64,000 nt of DNA from Saccopteryx bilineata (GCF_036850765.1 NC_089490.1:276844482-276908481), one strand, 5' to 3'. Positions 44,549-57,000 are shown, counted from the first letter of the stretch. Numbers and translations: made by a program. Notes: generated from the sequence alone by a model not told the origin.

Positions 44549-46996
44549 GAAATATTTTTTAAAAATTCCCAGCTTACACCAAAGTACAGCCAAGACTATA
44601 AATCCCTGATTAAAGATAAGGCAGGTATTGAATGGCAAAGGTCCTCAAAGTTTTTTTTTTTACTTTTTAAATCAGTACCAAAACTGATTTTAAAAGTAGG
44701 AAAGAGGACTTCTACTTCTACGAGTAGTAGACAGGCAAATATGCATCATGTCCTTCCAGCCTATAGTGAGGCTGGACTTCCCCTACTCTTTTAAAAGTGT
44801 GTGTAGCACATAACTTGCTTTGGCCATTGATAACGTGGGTTGAGATGAAACAGATGACTGCAGGTTAGAAACTTTAGGAGTCAATGGATGGTTTGCCACA
44901 TTTTCTTTCCCTACCATGGCAACTGGGAAAACACACACTGAAATCAAACGTTTGTCATCTGAACCTTGCTAACTGTGTGGGCAAAGCACATGAAACAAGA
45001 AGTGTGAATGGAAATTAAAACCGAATTATCTTTATCCACCAAGATCTTGAAACTGTCAATTCAGCAAAACATTATTTATTCTGATGGATAGTCTATAAAT
45101 CAACATCTGAAAACTTAAAATATTTTGTGCCTAACTGTGAGTGATTTAAGACAATGAGGATAATTCTGATAGAGAGTAATGTGTTGACTTATGAAAAAGA
45201 TATAGATTCTTTTTAACTATGTGGCAACTATAAAACATTTATGATTTCACTTGGCAATCACTGGAATTTGGACAATGGGGTTTGCAGATTCCAAGATATT
45301 CTCAAATTCTTTGATTCTGAAGTAGAGGATTGACAATATTGGGTTCTTTTTGAAAAGTGGCTTTAAGTGAGAACAGGCAATGATGTAGGGAGAGCTAATT
45401 TTGCAATCTAGTGGTCAATGAGTTAGACTTTAAGGAGAGAATTTATGGCAAAGGTGTATAGTAATATAACATAGTCAATTTTTCCCTTTGGGGTTATATT
45501 TTATTAAGTTTAGTATTCTGTACTTGACATTTGTTATTAGCTAATGTTTATGACAATGAAGTAGATAAATGGCATTCAACTGAAATCATAAGCATAACAT
45601 GACATGAAAAATTACACCAGCAAAGTTGTTTAGCACAGCTTCCTGCTAATGAAGATACCTTTCTAATAAAAATGATTATCATATAATAGAGCAATCCACC
45701 TAAGTTTCTAAAGTCCAGGGGTAATACTGCCATCAAAGAAATGTATAAACAAAAACAGAACAACGAGAAGTCATTCTGATCAAACAATTTCTGAAACCAC
45801 AGAAATCTAAGGAACTGGGTAGAAACTTCTGTTTTTATGTGAATGGAGAACCAAAGTCCTACCAAGAATGACTTCTGGCTGCTGTCATCCAGAACTGATT
45901 TGAATTTGAAATCACACTGTGTTCTGTCTAGACAAGTCTTTTAAACAAAGCTCTACCTAGTAAACCTGTCTTTTCTAATACAATTTCTTATATGTTTGCT
46001 TTGCTTCATGCATTATAGAAGAAAACAACAAAATACCAGTCAGTTCTTCATCGAACTGCTGAATAATAGCAGTGACAATAGCAAACTCTTTCTGTCTATC
46101 CTCTCTTTCCTGTGCTGAAGATACTAAAATATGGTTATCTGCCAGAGTCCAAGCAGGGACTGTAACTTGTCTCACATTTATAATGTCATCTCTTTTTTTA
46201 TGAGTCTTAGCTATATGTACTCACATTGGATATTACATGGTAGAACAGATGGAAGAAAACCTTGTTTGATATTCTTGGGAAAGTATTCAGGAACAGAAAA
46301 AATAACAGTTGCTGAGGACATGAAGTTTAAAGCAGAAGAGGACATGTAGATAGTGAAGTAAGCACAATTCGGGAAGATTAACAGGACACTTGAGGCTTAC
46401 ATGAAAAGAGTGTTTCTTGTCCTGAGGACAGCTGGTTGTGTGGGCTGAGTTATTGGTTGTTGGATCACTGATATCTTAGTGGAAACCTGAAAAGAATGTA
46501 TATGGAATATTCTGATGAAGGCTATGTATCACATATATGTCACAGACTTTCAGCAAGTCTTGATTTGGTTTGTAGTTCTACTGCCCATACCAAGCATATG
46601 TTAATAACATTTTGGATGTTTGTGCTCATCTTGGTCTTCTATGTGTTAAGATGCAGGATAGAAAAATCAACAAAACATGACCTTCCTTAGACCTTCCTGC
46701 TAAGAGACAAAACTGTTTGGCCTTAAAAGCAACTTTCTCCACTCTTTGGATAGCTTTTCAGAGAGGTGGCTCAGTATGTCAGTGTTTGCTCAACAGAACT
46801 GGCTAATGCCAGCCCCTGTTCACTGTTTTTAGCAAACAAGTTCTCAGTACAGGGAATGTCCATGGGTAATAATGAGATAGGTGTTCCCTGCTTCCTGACT
46901 CTGTAACTATGCAGAACATCAGAGGACAGGAATGCTGTACACTGGCAGGTTGAACAAAGGGCGTGGAAACTCAGTTATGTGTAGTGAGGGTCCAGG
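44549..46996. other. No recognised feature
   Basis: AT-rich unique-looking sequence beyond the L1-C 5' end. Short ORFs at 45548-45865, 45975-46175 and 46131-46349 have no recognisable domain. Confidence 0.45.
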
Positions 46997-47347
46997 TGTT
47001 GCTATACACTGAACATTTGTGTACCTACAAATCTATATGCAGAAATCTTAACTCCCAAGGTGATGGCGTTTGAAGGTGGGGCCTCTTGGCAGTGACTATG
47101 TCATGAGACTGAAATCCGTGTTCTGATGAAAGACTCCAGAGAGCTCACCCTTTCTTGCCATATGAGGACCACTGAGAATAAATATGTCTGCCTATGAATC
47201 AGACATGGGCTTTCACCAGACACCAAATCTGCCAGTGCGTTGGTCTTGGCCTTCCAGACTCCAGAATTGTGAAAAATAAAATTCATTTGTTGAAAAACCA
47301 TCTCATCTATGGTATTTTGTGACAGCCATCCCAAGCAGACTAAGATA
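46997..47347 (+). repeat. MaLR-type solitary LTR
   Basis: Starts TGTTGCTATACACTGAA and contains 'gatggcgtttgaaggtggggcctcttggcagtgactatgtcatgag', 'ccagagagctcaccctttcttgccatatgaggac', 'tttcaccagacaccaaatctgccagtgc', 'cttccagactccagaattgtgaaaaataaaattc' (polyadenylation signal region) and 'atggtattttgtgacagccatcccaagcagactaaga'. These are the full set of ERVL-MaLR (MLT1/MST-like) landmarks in order, so the LTR is nearly complete, with no internal sequence. Confidence 0.8.
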
Positions 47348-48756
47348 AGGCTGTGTCTCCTCTACATCTCAGCTCCCAAGCTCTCCCCACTAAACCCATG
47401 TCTTACCTGCACCACCTGCTTCTGTGTCTGAAAGATCCTCTCTGCACAGCTCAGGAGGGGCACAGAGAAGTAAACCACCACTCCAGGTCATGTTAAATCA
47501 ATGTACAAACAATGTTCTGTTGTGTTGCAGAGAAAAGAGCCAGAATTCCAATTGAGGTCAGTGGAAGGCCTCCTGGAGAATAGGAATTAGTAGGACAGAA
47601 CAGGATGTGAAGCTGAAATGGAACAAAGACTCATTAAAATTTATTTTTTTCTCTTTGCAATGGTTTTTACCTGTATTGAAGGCACTGCTTTCTCTAAAGG
47701 GAAGAGTCTTGAGCTCTGATATACAACATACATATAAATTATTAAACAGTATTACTTAAAAGGGCACATTTTACTAAACTTTGGTAACAATTTTGTAGAG
47801 CGCTAGATGATTTAAGTCTCACTTGCTTTCTTCCAATAATTGGTTTTATGGTTTTTCTCCTGAGAGTTCTGGGCTTTGCATTTGTTGTTAAAATAGTCTA
47901 AGTTTGTAAGATTCAAAAAAGAAAAGACTGGTCCGCTTAAAATTCTAATAAAATACCCATGTTCAAACACCATGTTAAATATATCATTGTTTTATGACAT
48001 TCTGTAAGAATTATAATGTTCTAGTAATGTTTATTGATGTCACTGTTAGCAACATAAATACCAAGGAAAAATTGTAAAAGTTCACCTGACTGCTTCTTTT
48101 TATCTTTTCTCAAAAGTGTATGATACCATTAACACAATTTAGAACTTTAAATTTAACTAAAATTTTCATCAGTGGGGTATTGACAGGTTAGCTTTTGAAG
48201 GACAGAGGTTTTAAAGACTCCAGGTCAGGGCAAAAATATAAACTTTATAGGGGATCTCAACTTGAAATGTTTCAGTTTCTGCAGATGGAACGTGAATTGT
48301 TAAAAATGGCAGGTTTATCACATTAAATTAAAGATAAATGTAATACACTATTTCACTCCTCATTCTAACTACCTTATTCTCTTAACATGTAGTTGACTTT
48401 CATCTTCTCAAATATTTGTTCCTGGAAGTTGGGGTAACCAGTATTTCTGTATAGAGACACGGTGGGGAGCATTACAGTGTTCACCACAAATTTCTGCAAA
48501 AGAACAATTATCAATCTAGAAATCTAAGTACAGCTTTTTAAAAATAGGAAGATGAAATAAAGACATTTTTAGACAAACACTTCCAAAGGTGGTCCATTGC
48601 AGCACTCTGTAAAAAAAAAAAGTTTAAGAAATGCTTTCAGGATAAAAAAAAATGACACTTCATGGAAACTCGTGTCTACACAAAAGTAAATAATAGAAAT
48701 AATAGTTATATAGGTAAATATGACTTTCTAAAATTTATTTTAAGGCTTAAAGAGTC
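47348..48756. other. No recognised feature
   Basis: AT-rich unique-looking sequence; no repeat family or exon recognised. Confidence 0.45.
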
Positions 48757-49200
48757 AGTTCTCAAACTTGGTCTCAAGACCCCTTTCACATGAAAAAAAT
48801 ACTAAAAATATTAATGATACCAAGTAACTTTTGTTTATGTGAATTATATCCATTAATATATTTAACATTTTAGAAACTAAAACTGAAAAATTATATATTA
48901 TGTATATATCTATATATGTATATAATTATGTATAAACATTCACTTGAAAATAACAAGAATCACACACACATGAAAAAATAGCATCATTTTAAAGGAATAT
49001 AACTATATTTTAAAAGAAAATTATTACCAAGAAAAGAACTCTTTTATATAGAAAACAGCTAAGCTTTCATATCTGTTTTAAATTTAATTTGTTACAATAC
49101 CATATGTTATAAAGGTTCAAAAAATGTAAATATACCCTCGCAAAAGAATGAAAATAATAAGGTCAATAAGGCTTTTGAATTATTCTGAAAATAGTTTCAA
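48757..49200 (+). mobile_element. Old hAT-type DNA transposon fragment
   Basis: Follows a mammalian-wide element: 'agttctcaaacttggtctcaagacccctttcacat' (left end), 'acttttgtttatgtgaattatatccattaatatatttaacattttagaaactaaaactga', then 'ctaagctttcatatctgttttaaatttaatttgttacaatacc' and 'aggcttttgaattattctgaaaata'. The terminal CAGNGG is worn and the right end is absent. A (TA)n-like expansion lies at 48893-48935. Confidence 0.65.
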
Positions 49201-49494
49201 CATCAAAAACAACTCAAAATAGACTCTTTTCCTCATTATATGTTCTTGCCTCTTTTGTCAAATATTAAGTTTGTTAACCAGTGTCACCCCAATAAATACA
49301 ATTACAAAATAAAACTGAGAAAATAAATTAATCTGTTTTTTTAAAAGAACAACACCCCAAAATTCTAGAAATTTAAAATTTTCTTGGGCCTCAATTTGAG
49401 AAAAATTGATTTAGAACAAACAAAACCAAAAAAAAAAAAAAAATCTCCAAACCAAAACAAATTCAAAACAATAAAAACATTGTATTTGGAGTTT
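49201..49494. other. Possible small L1 3'-end scraps
   Basis: 'gttcttgcctcttttgtcaaatatt' and 'accagtgtcaccccaataaataca' echo short L1 ORF2 and 3' end phrases, but they are in conflicting orientation and too short for a firm call. An A-run lies at 49428-49443. Confidence 0.3.
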
Positions 49495-49510
49495 ATAAAA
49501 TGTAAAAGGG

Positions 49511-49701
49511 CCTGACCTGTGGTGGCGCAGTGGATAAAGCGTCAACCTGGAAATGCTGAGGTCGCCGGTTCAAAACCCTGGGCTTACCTGGTCAAGGCAC
49601 ATATGGGAGTTGATGCTTCCAGCTCCTCCCCCTTCTCTCTGTCTCTCTCTCTCTGTCTCCTCTCTAAAAAAAAAAAAAAAAAAATGAAAAAAAAAAAATG
49701 A
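49511..49701 (+). mobile_element. Rhin-1-like tRNA SINE, complete
   Basis: Head CCTGACCTGTGGTGGCGCAGTGG with A box (TGGCGCAGTGG, 49523-49533) and B box (GGTTCAAAACC, 49567-49577). The body is 'ggtcaaggcacatatgggagttgatgcttcc', followed by a (CT)n segment and an A-rich tail. A perfect 16 bp duplication, ATAAAATGTAAAAGGG, flanks it (49495-49510 and 49702-49717), indicating L1-driven insertion and youth. Confidence 0.95.
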
Positions 49702-49717
49702 ATAAAATGTAAAAGGG

Positions 49718-50051
49718 TAATAATACATAAGATAGGGAAAAAGAGATGGAAGTAGATACTTTTGTGAGTTTTTTATACTCTACCAAAGCATTGTAATGCA
49801 ATTTATAAGTAAACAATAATGAATAAAAATTGTGTATTTAAACATCAATAGAAATCATAGAGAGAGGCAGGGTGAGAGAAAGAGAGAAGGGGCAAAATTT
49901 AAAGTTAATAAGTTAAGAGAAGAGATCCAAAAAGACAAGAAAAGAGGGGAAAAGGAGTAATAAACCTGTGGGGTAAATAGTAAATAAATAGCAAGAAGGA
50001 AAATCAAACTTCCAAATAGTAGAAATTACCTTAAATTAAAATGACCTAAAC
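49718..50051. other. No recognised feature
   Basis: AT-rich with a purine-rich stretch (49860-49960, gagagagg/aagagag); no feature recognised. Confidence 0.4.
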
Positions 50052-50211
50052 CAGTGGTTTTCAACTGCCAGAAGTTTCTTGCGGGACCATGAAAAAGTTA
50101 ACCACCCTAATGTTGCAGGAAAATTATACAGTCTGTAATCATTGGGTCTAAAATCTTCATACAATATCAGAACAGTTAACTCTTTCATGGACAGGCAGTT
50201 GAAAACCACTA
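50052..50211. mobile_element. Non-autonomous hAT element (160 bp)
   Basis: Inverted ends CAGTGGTTTTCAACTGCC at left and, complemented, TAGTGGTTTTCAACTGCC at right. An 8 bp duplication with one mismatch, ACCTAAAC (50044-50051) and ATCTAAAC (50212-50219), flanks it. The interior ('gcgggaccatgaaaaagttaaccaccctaatgttgcagg') is non-coding. Confidence 0.9.
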
Positions 50212-50345
50212 ATCTAAACAATCCATTTCAAAACAAATACAGTAAATTAGATTTTTTTTTAAAACAAGACACTAAGACTATATGCTGAATATAAAGGACA
50301 TTTATTTAATGTAAATAACAACAGTGAGTATGAAAAATGATATAG

Positions 50346-50537
50346 CCTGACCTGTGGTGGTACAGTGGATAAAATGTCGACTTGGAACACTGAGGTTGCC
50401 AGTTTGAAACCTCTGGCTTGCCTGGTCAAGGCACATATGGGAGTTGATGCTTCCTGCTCCTCCCCACCTCTCTCTTTCTCTCTTTATCTCCCTCCCTCTC
50501 TCTCTCTCTCCTCTCTCTAAACGAATAAATAAAAAAA
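50346..50537 (+). mobile_element. Rhin-1-like tRNA SINE
   Basis: Same family as at 49.5 kb: 'cctgacctgtggtggtacagtggataaaatgtcgac', then 'ttgcctggtcaaggcacatatgggagttgatgcttcc', a (CT)n segment and an A-rich tail. The flanks GAAAAATGATATA and GAAAAAGATATA are a decayed duplication. It is more diverged than the 49.5 kb copy. Confidence 0.9.
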
Positions 50538-50659
50538 GAAAAAGATATACTATTTTATAATAATAGTAATTATAACATGTTTCAAAAGATATAATAATAT
50601 TGCATAAAGTAGTTTTTGAGACAGTGCTAAAGGGCATAAAATAATGATTAAATCAAGAA

Positions 50660-51480
50660 TACTTTGAAATTCTGTATATGTGTATCACTTACATAAAGCT
50701 TCAACATACATGAAGGAAGAACTAATACAAATAAAGGAATAAAAAGACAAATTTACAACCATAGCAAGAGATGTTGACAGTCATATCTCAACTGTCAAGG
50801 CACATTAAACAAAATAAAAAATCAATAAGGATTAAAAACACTTGAATAATAGAATAATCCATCAACCCACTCAACCTAATTGTTATTTATAACACAAGTC
50901 ACCCCAAGAGAGCAGAGTACATATTCTTTTCAAGTGAAAAATTAACACTTTCTATGATAATAATATATATATGTAATCATAACACACCTTTCAAGAAATT
51001 TAAAGGATTGATATTTTATAGTGTATGATCTGTGACCACAACAAAATTAAATTGGAAATCACAAAAGTATTTGAAATCTGTGTCCCCTCAAATATTTGAT
51101 AACTAACAACAAAATTCCAAATAGCATATGGGTCAAAGAAGAAACATTGAAATAGTTTATTAAATGACAAATTTAAAAATACATCTTAAATATATGAAAT
51201 GCAGCCCTTAAAGTGTAGCTTTACATGCTTATATTATAAAGATAAAAGGTTTAAGTCACTGACCTAAGCCTCTACCTTAAAAATCTAGAAAAGAGCAATT
51301 TAAATGCAAAGTAAGTAGAAGGAAAGAAATAATAAATATGAGAGCAGACATACTAAAGATAGCAAAGAATAAAGTCAATGAAATCCATCCAGTCTAGCAA
51401 GTAAGGAGCTTAGAGAAGTTATTACTTTACGCTAACAAGTTAAAAACTGAACAAAATGAAAACTCAACAACTCTTCTTAG
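50660..51480 (+). mobile_element. Degraded plus-strand L1, endonuclease-side part
   Basis: Old LINE-1 ORF2 traces in order: 'tatctcaactgtcaaggcacattaaacaaaataaaaaatcaataagga', 'gagcagagtacatattcttttcaagtg', 'tgatctgtgaccacaacaaaattaaattggaaatc', 'atgggtcaaagaagaaa', 'gagagcagacatactaaagatagcaaagaataaagtcaa'. No frame is open for long. Confidence 0.65.
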
Positions 51481-52049
51481 ACCCATCAGAGAAGTGAAGT
51501 CGTAGGGAAACCATTAGCTCCCAAAATGGATAAACACACAGGCAGATACAGAGAATCACAACCTACCGAAGCAGAAGTCCATGAGCAGAAACCTCTGTGG
51601 GAAACAGTACTTGGCTAGGAAAACTTGAAGTATAATTGATGAATTGTGAAGGCTCAGAGTGGACAAGGGGTGAAGGAAACGCCCAACTCCAGCCACACCT
51701 GGACAGCTAAGTGAGAGAACGGAAACACTCATCTTCAACCTACTTCCAGTCTGCTCTAGCCATTGTGTGCCACTTATAGGGGTGAAAAAACAAAGCTGAG
51801 AATCATGTGTGAAGTTCAGAGTTCAAGGGCACAGGCTCACTCAAAGATAGACCTAATTAGAGGACTACAGAACGTTTTTCCTCCCCCCACACCTTACCTG
51901 GATTCATTATTAAAGACTTATTTGTCACAGTTCCTTTTGCCCAGTACATGATGTCTGCCTTCACACAAAAAATTAAGCATACTAAAAACAGAAAACAGAG
52001 TTAGAAGAGACAGAGCAAGCATTCAAACCAGACCAGGCTATGACAAGGA
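51481..52049. other. Unassigned segment between L1 parts
   Basis: Non-L1-like, GC-moderate sequence (51.48-51.9 kb) separates the two parts of the plus-strand L1; it may be an old insertion. I do not recognise a family or find clear ends. Confidence 0.35.
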
Positions 52050-52560
52050 TGTTAAAATTATCAAACATGAATTTAAAACAACTATAATTAAAATGCTGAG
52101 GGTTTTTATTGTATTTCTATATGCAAGCACCTGACAAGTGGAAAATAAAATTAAAGCAATCTCATTTACAATGGCAAAATAATTGAGAGATTTAAGAACA
52201 AAATCAACAAAAATAGTCAAGGACTGTACATTAAAAACTACAAAATACTGAAAGAAGTTAAAGAAGGCCTATTAAAGTAAAGAAGCATATTATGTTAATG
52301 GTTGGAAGATAGCATATCCTCAAATTAATCTATACATTTAATGCCATTTGAATCAAAATCCCAGCAGGTTGTTATACTACTAGACCATCTAGATCTAAAA
52401 TTTACATGGAAATGCAATTTACATGGAAACAAACAACCGGAATTAAAATTTATAAGGAAAAGGCTTAGATGTGCCAAAGCAACTTCACAAAAAGCAGCAA
52501 ATAGGAAGATTTAAATTATCTTAACTTATGAGACTTACAGTAAAGCTAAAGAGTTATACT

Positions 52561-52943
52561 GTTAAGGTCCTGGCTGGTTGGCTCAGTGGTAGAGCGTCGG
52601 CCTGGCGTGCGGAAGTCCTGGGTTCGATTCCCGGCCAGGGCACACAGGAGAAGCGCCCATCTGCTTCTCCACCCCTCCCCCTCTCCTTCCTCTCTGACTC
52701 TCTCTTCTCCTGTAGCCGAGGCTCCATTGGAGCAAAGATGGCCCTTGCGCTGGGGATGGCTCCTTGGCCTCTACCCCAGGTGCTAGAGTGGCTCTGGTTG
52801 CAACAGAGCGATGCCCTGGAGAGGTAGAGCATCGCCCCCTGGTGGGCAGAGCGTTGCCTCCTGGTGGGCGTGTGGGGTAGATCCCAGTCGGGCCCATACG
52901 GGAGTCTGTCTGACTGTCTCTCCCCGTTTCCAGCTTCAGAAAA

Positions 52944-52976
<33 letters not shown>
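52561..52976 (+). mobile_element. Long tRNA-SINE (GGCCCTGGCC family) with (CA)n tail
   Basis: Head 'ggtcctggctggttggctcagtgg' (A box) and 'ggttcgattcc' (B box), the body as in the 22 kb copy, and a tail that has become a (CA)n microsatellite (about 52947-52976). A 13 bp duplication, AAAGAGTTATACT, flanks it (52548-52560 and 52977-52989) and interrupts the degraded plus-strand L1. Five extra bases (GTTAA) precede the usual start. ORFs of 130-139 codons across it are artefacts. Confidence 0.93.
52830..52848 (-). promoter_or_regulatory. CTCF-like core motif in SINE
   Basis: The complement reads TGCCCACCAGGGGGCGATG, identical to the motif in the 22 kb and 28 kb copies. The second, downstream repeat (about 52852-52871) is more degraded here ('gcctcctggtgggcg'). 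Motif similarity only. Confidence 0.5.
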
Positions 52977-52980
<4 letters not shown>

Positions 52981-53230
52981 AGTTATACTATTTACTATTG
53001 GCATAAAGATAGTTTTATAGGTTAGACATATTAGAATATATAATATTTAAGAGGTTTTTCAGCAAGAGTAGCCAAATATTTTACTGGAGAGAGGATAGGC
53101 TTCTCCAACAAATGGTACTGAATCCATGAGGCATCCATATAGAGAAAACAAACTTTGACTATCTCACAACATTGCCAGAAATCAACTCATTGTCAAACTG
53201 TGACATAAATGTCAGATAATCTTCTTATGT

Positions 53231-55389
53231 GGTTAAGTACTTGTGCATTTCAGGAACCGTGTGTTGGAGCTGTTGAGAAAACCAGATGTACTAGCTCCAG
53301 AGACCATGCCTTTAGGTGCTTTAGGCCACATGATCTTGTAATATAGCATTGTGTGGCTGCATTAGGTCAGAGAAAGTCAGACACAGTGATGAAGTGGTCG
53401 GCATCTCAGCTATTGATTCAATGGTACTTATCCATCTGCAAGAGAAAAGCAATGTAGCCCACAAAACGTCTGCATACCAAATGAGGAGACACAGAGGACA
53501 CTTGATCATGATAAAAAGAATCATTAAATAAGGAACAGGGGTGGGTTGGATAACATTAGCCTTGGGACTGTGGAAATCAGCCTTTTCACTCATGAGTCCA
53601 GAATACAGGGTCAGCCAAGGGTAGATTGAGAATCATAAGGCATTGCCAGTATTTTCCCAGACCTAGCTCATGCCTAGAATGTGATAAATTTTTGTGTGTA
53701 CACACAAACGAATAGATGGTGGAAAGTCAAAGCCAGAAGAGTTGTCTAAGATCTTATTATGTTCTAGAGAGGTTGTAAGAATAAATTATTCTTTCTATAA
53801 GGTGAGAAAACTGTGGGCCAGGGCGATATCAGCAAATCACAGAAAACTGTCACACAAAATACAATGTAAGTGCCCAAGAGGGTTATAAACCCAAATGCTC
53901 TAGACATTTCAAAGAAGTGCAAGGTAAGGATTCATGGAGGGGTTGTTATTTGAGATAGTTTTAAACATAAGTGTGAGAACTTACTGGATGTAATTAGTTC
54001 CTGGGAAGAACATGTTCTTTGTTTGCATTGTTGTTATTATTCAGGGCCTGCCTTTTTTTATGGAATTTGTTAATTTAAAGCTCTAACTATTGTGAACCTT
54101 TAGTGAATGGACTCTGAATGGCTTTAGTACTTCCAGTATTTTCTACCGGACAAGATGATGGACAGATTAATGGTACATGTACAGCACTTTCAGTGAGGAC
54201 TCCAGACAAGTCAATTGACCTACATGAGAATAATGACATGGGTATTAGCAATCTTAATTAGAGCTGTGCACTTTATATCAAATCCATAGGTATGGATTTG
54301 ACCCTGTCTTGACCCAAGATGGAAGAAATATGTGTTAAATGCAACAGTAGTGAAGATTAAACACAAAAAGAAAAGGAACAAAAAAGTGGTGGCCAATTAG
54401 ATTAAGTCAGATCATGAGAAGCCAGCTGGATAATCCTCCAGGGACTGAAAGGAAAATCTGAAGATAATGAAATAATTTTCTGTAAAAATCAATAGCTAGA
54501 CGCATGGTAGGTCACCCTCTAAACCCCCCACAAATACCTGACTCTGAGGAGCAATTAGAATCAGATTTCCTCCCCACCCCTGTGGGAGACACGAGGGAGA
54601 GAACACTGGCTACAGAGTGAAACCAGAACTAATCAGAAGCCTTAATCCTTACAAAGAGTTCCCCTGGGAATGTTAACTTTTCTCATCTGGAAATTCTTAG
54701 CATTTCACTCTGCTTCATGTTCACATAAAACTGGAATTCTGCCAAGGATGACCAGGGACTTCACACCAGAGATGTCAAATATATTTCATCTCTAAGTAGC
54801 TGTGTTAGAAAAAGAGTCATTGACTTCAACATCTTGTAATTACAGCAAAATTACAATCTCAAGAAAAAATAAATTCCTTCTTGCTGAGTTTCTATTTTTT
54901 TTCTTTTCTCTCTTCTACTTTTCTGAACCTACTTAAATTTAAGTACCATTTGCTTCCTAATCCAGAGCTGAGAGTCCCTTTCTCCAGTCTGATTTTTCCC
55001 CATTGATTTCCTAACTTAAGGCAACATCTAGGGTGACCATCTCCTCTTCTTCCAGTGCCCCAGGGTTGAAGGGTCATTTTACCCTGGAAATCTGCGAAAG
55101 AGTTCTGTGTGATGTCTTCACTGCTCTACAAACAGCTCTTGGATACATACATTGGTCCTGGGGCAGAATTTGCCTCTACCCAATATATCCCAGACTCCCA
55201 CCTATAAAGCTTTCAAAACTGGTAGACTCAGTTCCAGTAAAAGGTCAGAGAAGGAAGAATATGTCCTACACATTAGGGAAACTGCACTTGTTTTTTCTTC
55301 CTTGGTGTTCTTTCTCAGCTTCATTTGGTTGGTTTAACCACAGATAAAAAGTTTTTAACTTAATAAGATATACTAATTTTCTATGGTTC
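53231..55389. other. No recognised feature
   Basis: Unique-looking sequence; small ORFs on both strands overlap and carry no recognisable domain. Confidence 0.45.
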
Positions 55390-55790
55390 CATAGCAATTT
55401 ATGGTTTAAAATTAATGGTTTAAACCATGCCTGTGTATTATCTCACATTTCTGCAGGTCAGAAATCTAGGTAGTGCACTAGAGTCCTTTCCCAGTCCAAA
55501 ATCCAGGTGTCAGGCAGCCTAGGCTCTCACCTGGAGGCCCTGGAAGGTAACCTACTTCCACACCTATTTGGGTTGTTTGTCACATTCAGACCTGTGTGGT
55601 TGAAGGACTGAGGGCCCCACTTCCTTGTTGCTGTTGGCTGAGCAGTGGTTTTTAGCTTCTAGAGACTACCCGCTTTTGTTAGCATGTGGCACCATACATA
55701 TTCAAAGCCTGTGGCAGCTGTCAAATTCTCCTAGTGCTTGGAGTATCTCCAACTTTATTTTCTGACTTCTTTTCCTTTAGAGATATATAT
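55390..55790 (-). repeat. Possible old LTR-type repeat
   Basis: Order of phrases 'aatggtttaaaccatgcctgtgtattatctcacatttctgcaggtcagaaatctaggta', 'caggtgtcaggcagcctaggctctcacctggaggccctgg', 'ggttgaaggactgagggccccacttccttgttgctgttggctgagcagtgg', 'ttctagagactaccc' matches a common mammalian interspersed repeat that I believe is a reversed MaLR-type LTR; the family call is tentative. Confidence 0.45.
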
Positions 55791-56791
55791 GTGATGACAT
55801 TCTAGCCCATCCAACTAAATTATCTACCTATTTTCAGATCAACTGAAATAGGTCAAAATGGAGCAGCCAGGTTTATTACTCATAGCCATGGCATTCCCAC
55901 CTGAAGGTCCATCATCACACTCCATGGTTTCACTGTAATAACATTATAATATGTTTCATGGTTATATGTGGACATGCCTTCCCATTCAGAATCAATGATG
56001 GGCCACTTCAGGGTAGAGCCACGTGTCTCTGGCAGTCCTAGCACACATTAGGTGCCGCTCTAGAACTACTTCTTGTATTGAGACAATTTCTTTGATGAAG
56101 TGTTATAGTTTCTGATGATATAGAAACCTGAATGATCTTCCTAACGCTGGTGTGCTGCGTACTTAGAAGTACCATGCCAAAAATTACTTATCACCACAAA
56201 CCATATATTTTTTATAAATGCCATGGGGAAAAGTATTAAATAATCATCCCATTTCATGAATGTAAGTTCAAAATAATACCAGAAGGCATCATTGACAGAT
56301 CAGTTTTGAAATAATAAATTGTTACTGAAAGGGCAATGCTCAAAGTTTGAGAACTCAATTTAAACATTTTTAATAAATCTAAATTATTGGTTGTTGCAGT
56401 TGAAGATTGAAAAAATTTTCTTGAAAATCTTAGAATGTGTCTAAAATAAAATCAACCCTTGAAGATGCCATTTAATCACATGCACAAATAAGAATATGAT
56501 GAAACAATATTGAGTAGCCCTAATAGTGAGATAAACACAATACCAACCTCTCCTCAAAATAATGGTATATTATGAATTTTCAGTTTAAAAATGGAAAGGA
56601 TAACATGGTCCATTTTAACCCCCCCTAAAGCTCAGTTACACTTGTGCAAACTTTCAGGAAACACCGCTTTAACTTCTGTTATGTTGTGTTACAAACAGGT
56701 CCTAGTGGTGTAACCATCTTTCAAGAGGCAATTGTTATTCTACCCAGAGAATGTCTGAAACAAGAAAACTACAAGCAAAGGGAAGGACTTT
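55791..56791. other. No recognised feature
   Basis: AT-rich unique-looking sequence. Confidence 0.4.
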
Positions 56792-56953
56792 TGTTATGAA
56801 CTAAATTGTGTTCCCTCAAAATTCACATGTTATATTCCTAACCCCTAATGTAGATAGGGCCTTTCAGGGGATAATGAAGGTTAAACGAGATCATAAGAGC
56901 GGCACCCTAATCCCACCTGCCTGGCGGCCTTATAAGAAAAAGAAAAAACACCA

Positions 56954-57000
<47 letters not shown>

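Larger units (their letters stand above)
52050..53230 (+). mobile_element. Degraded plus-strand L1, C-terminal part (with SINE)
   Basis: L1 ORF2 traces: 'caatctcatttacaatggcaaaataattgagagatttaagaacaaaatcaaca', 'ttaatggttggaagatagcatatcctcaaattaatctatac', 'ttaatgccatttgaatcaaaatcccagcaggttg' and, beyond the SINE, 'atttactattggcataaagatag' and 'gagaggataggcttctccaacaaatggtactg'. It is interrupted at 52561-52976 by a SINE. All frames are broken. Confidence 0.7.
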
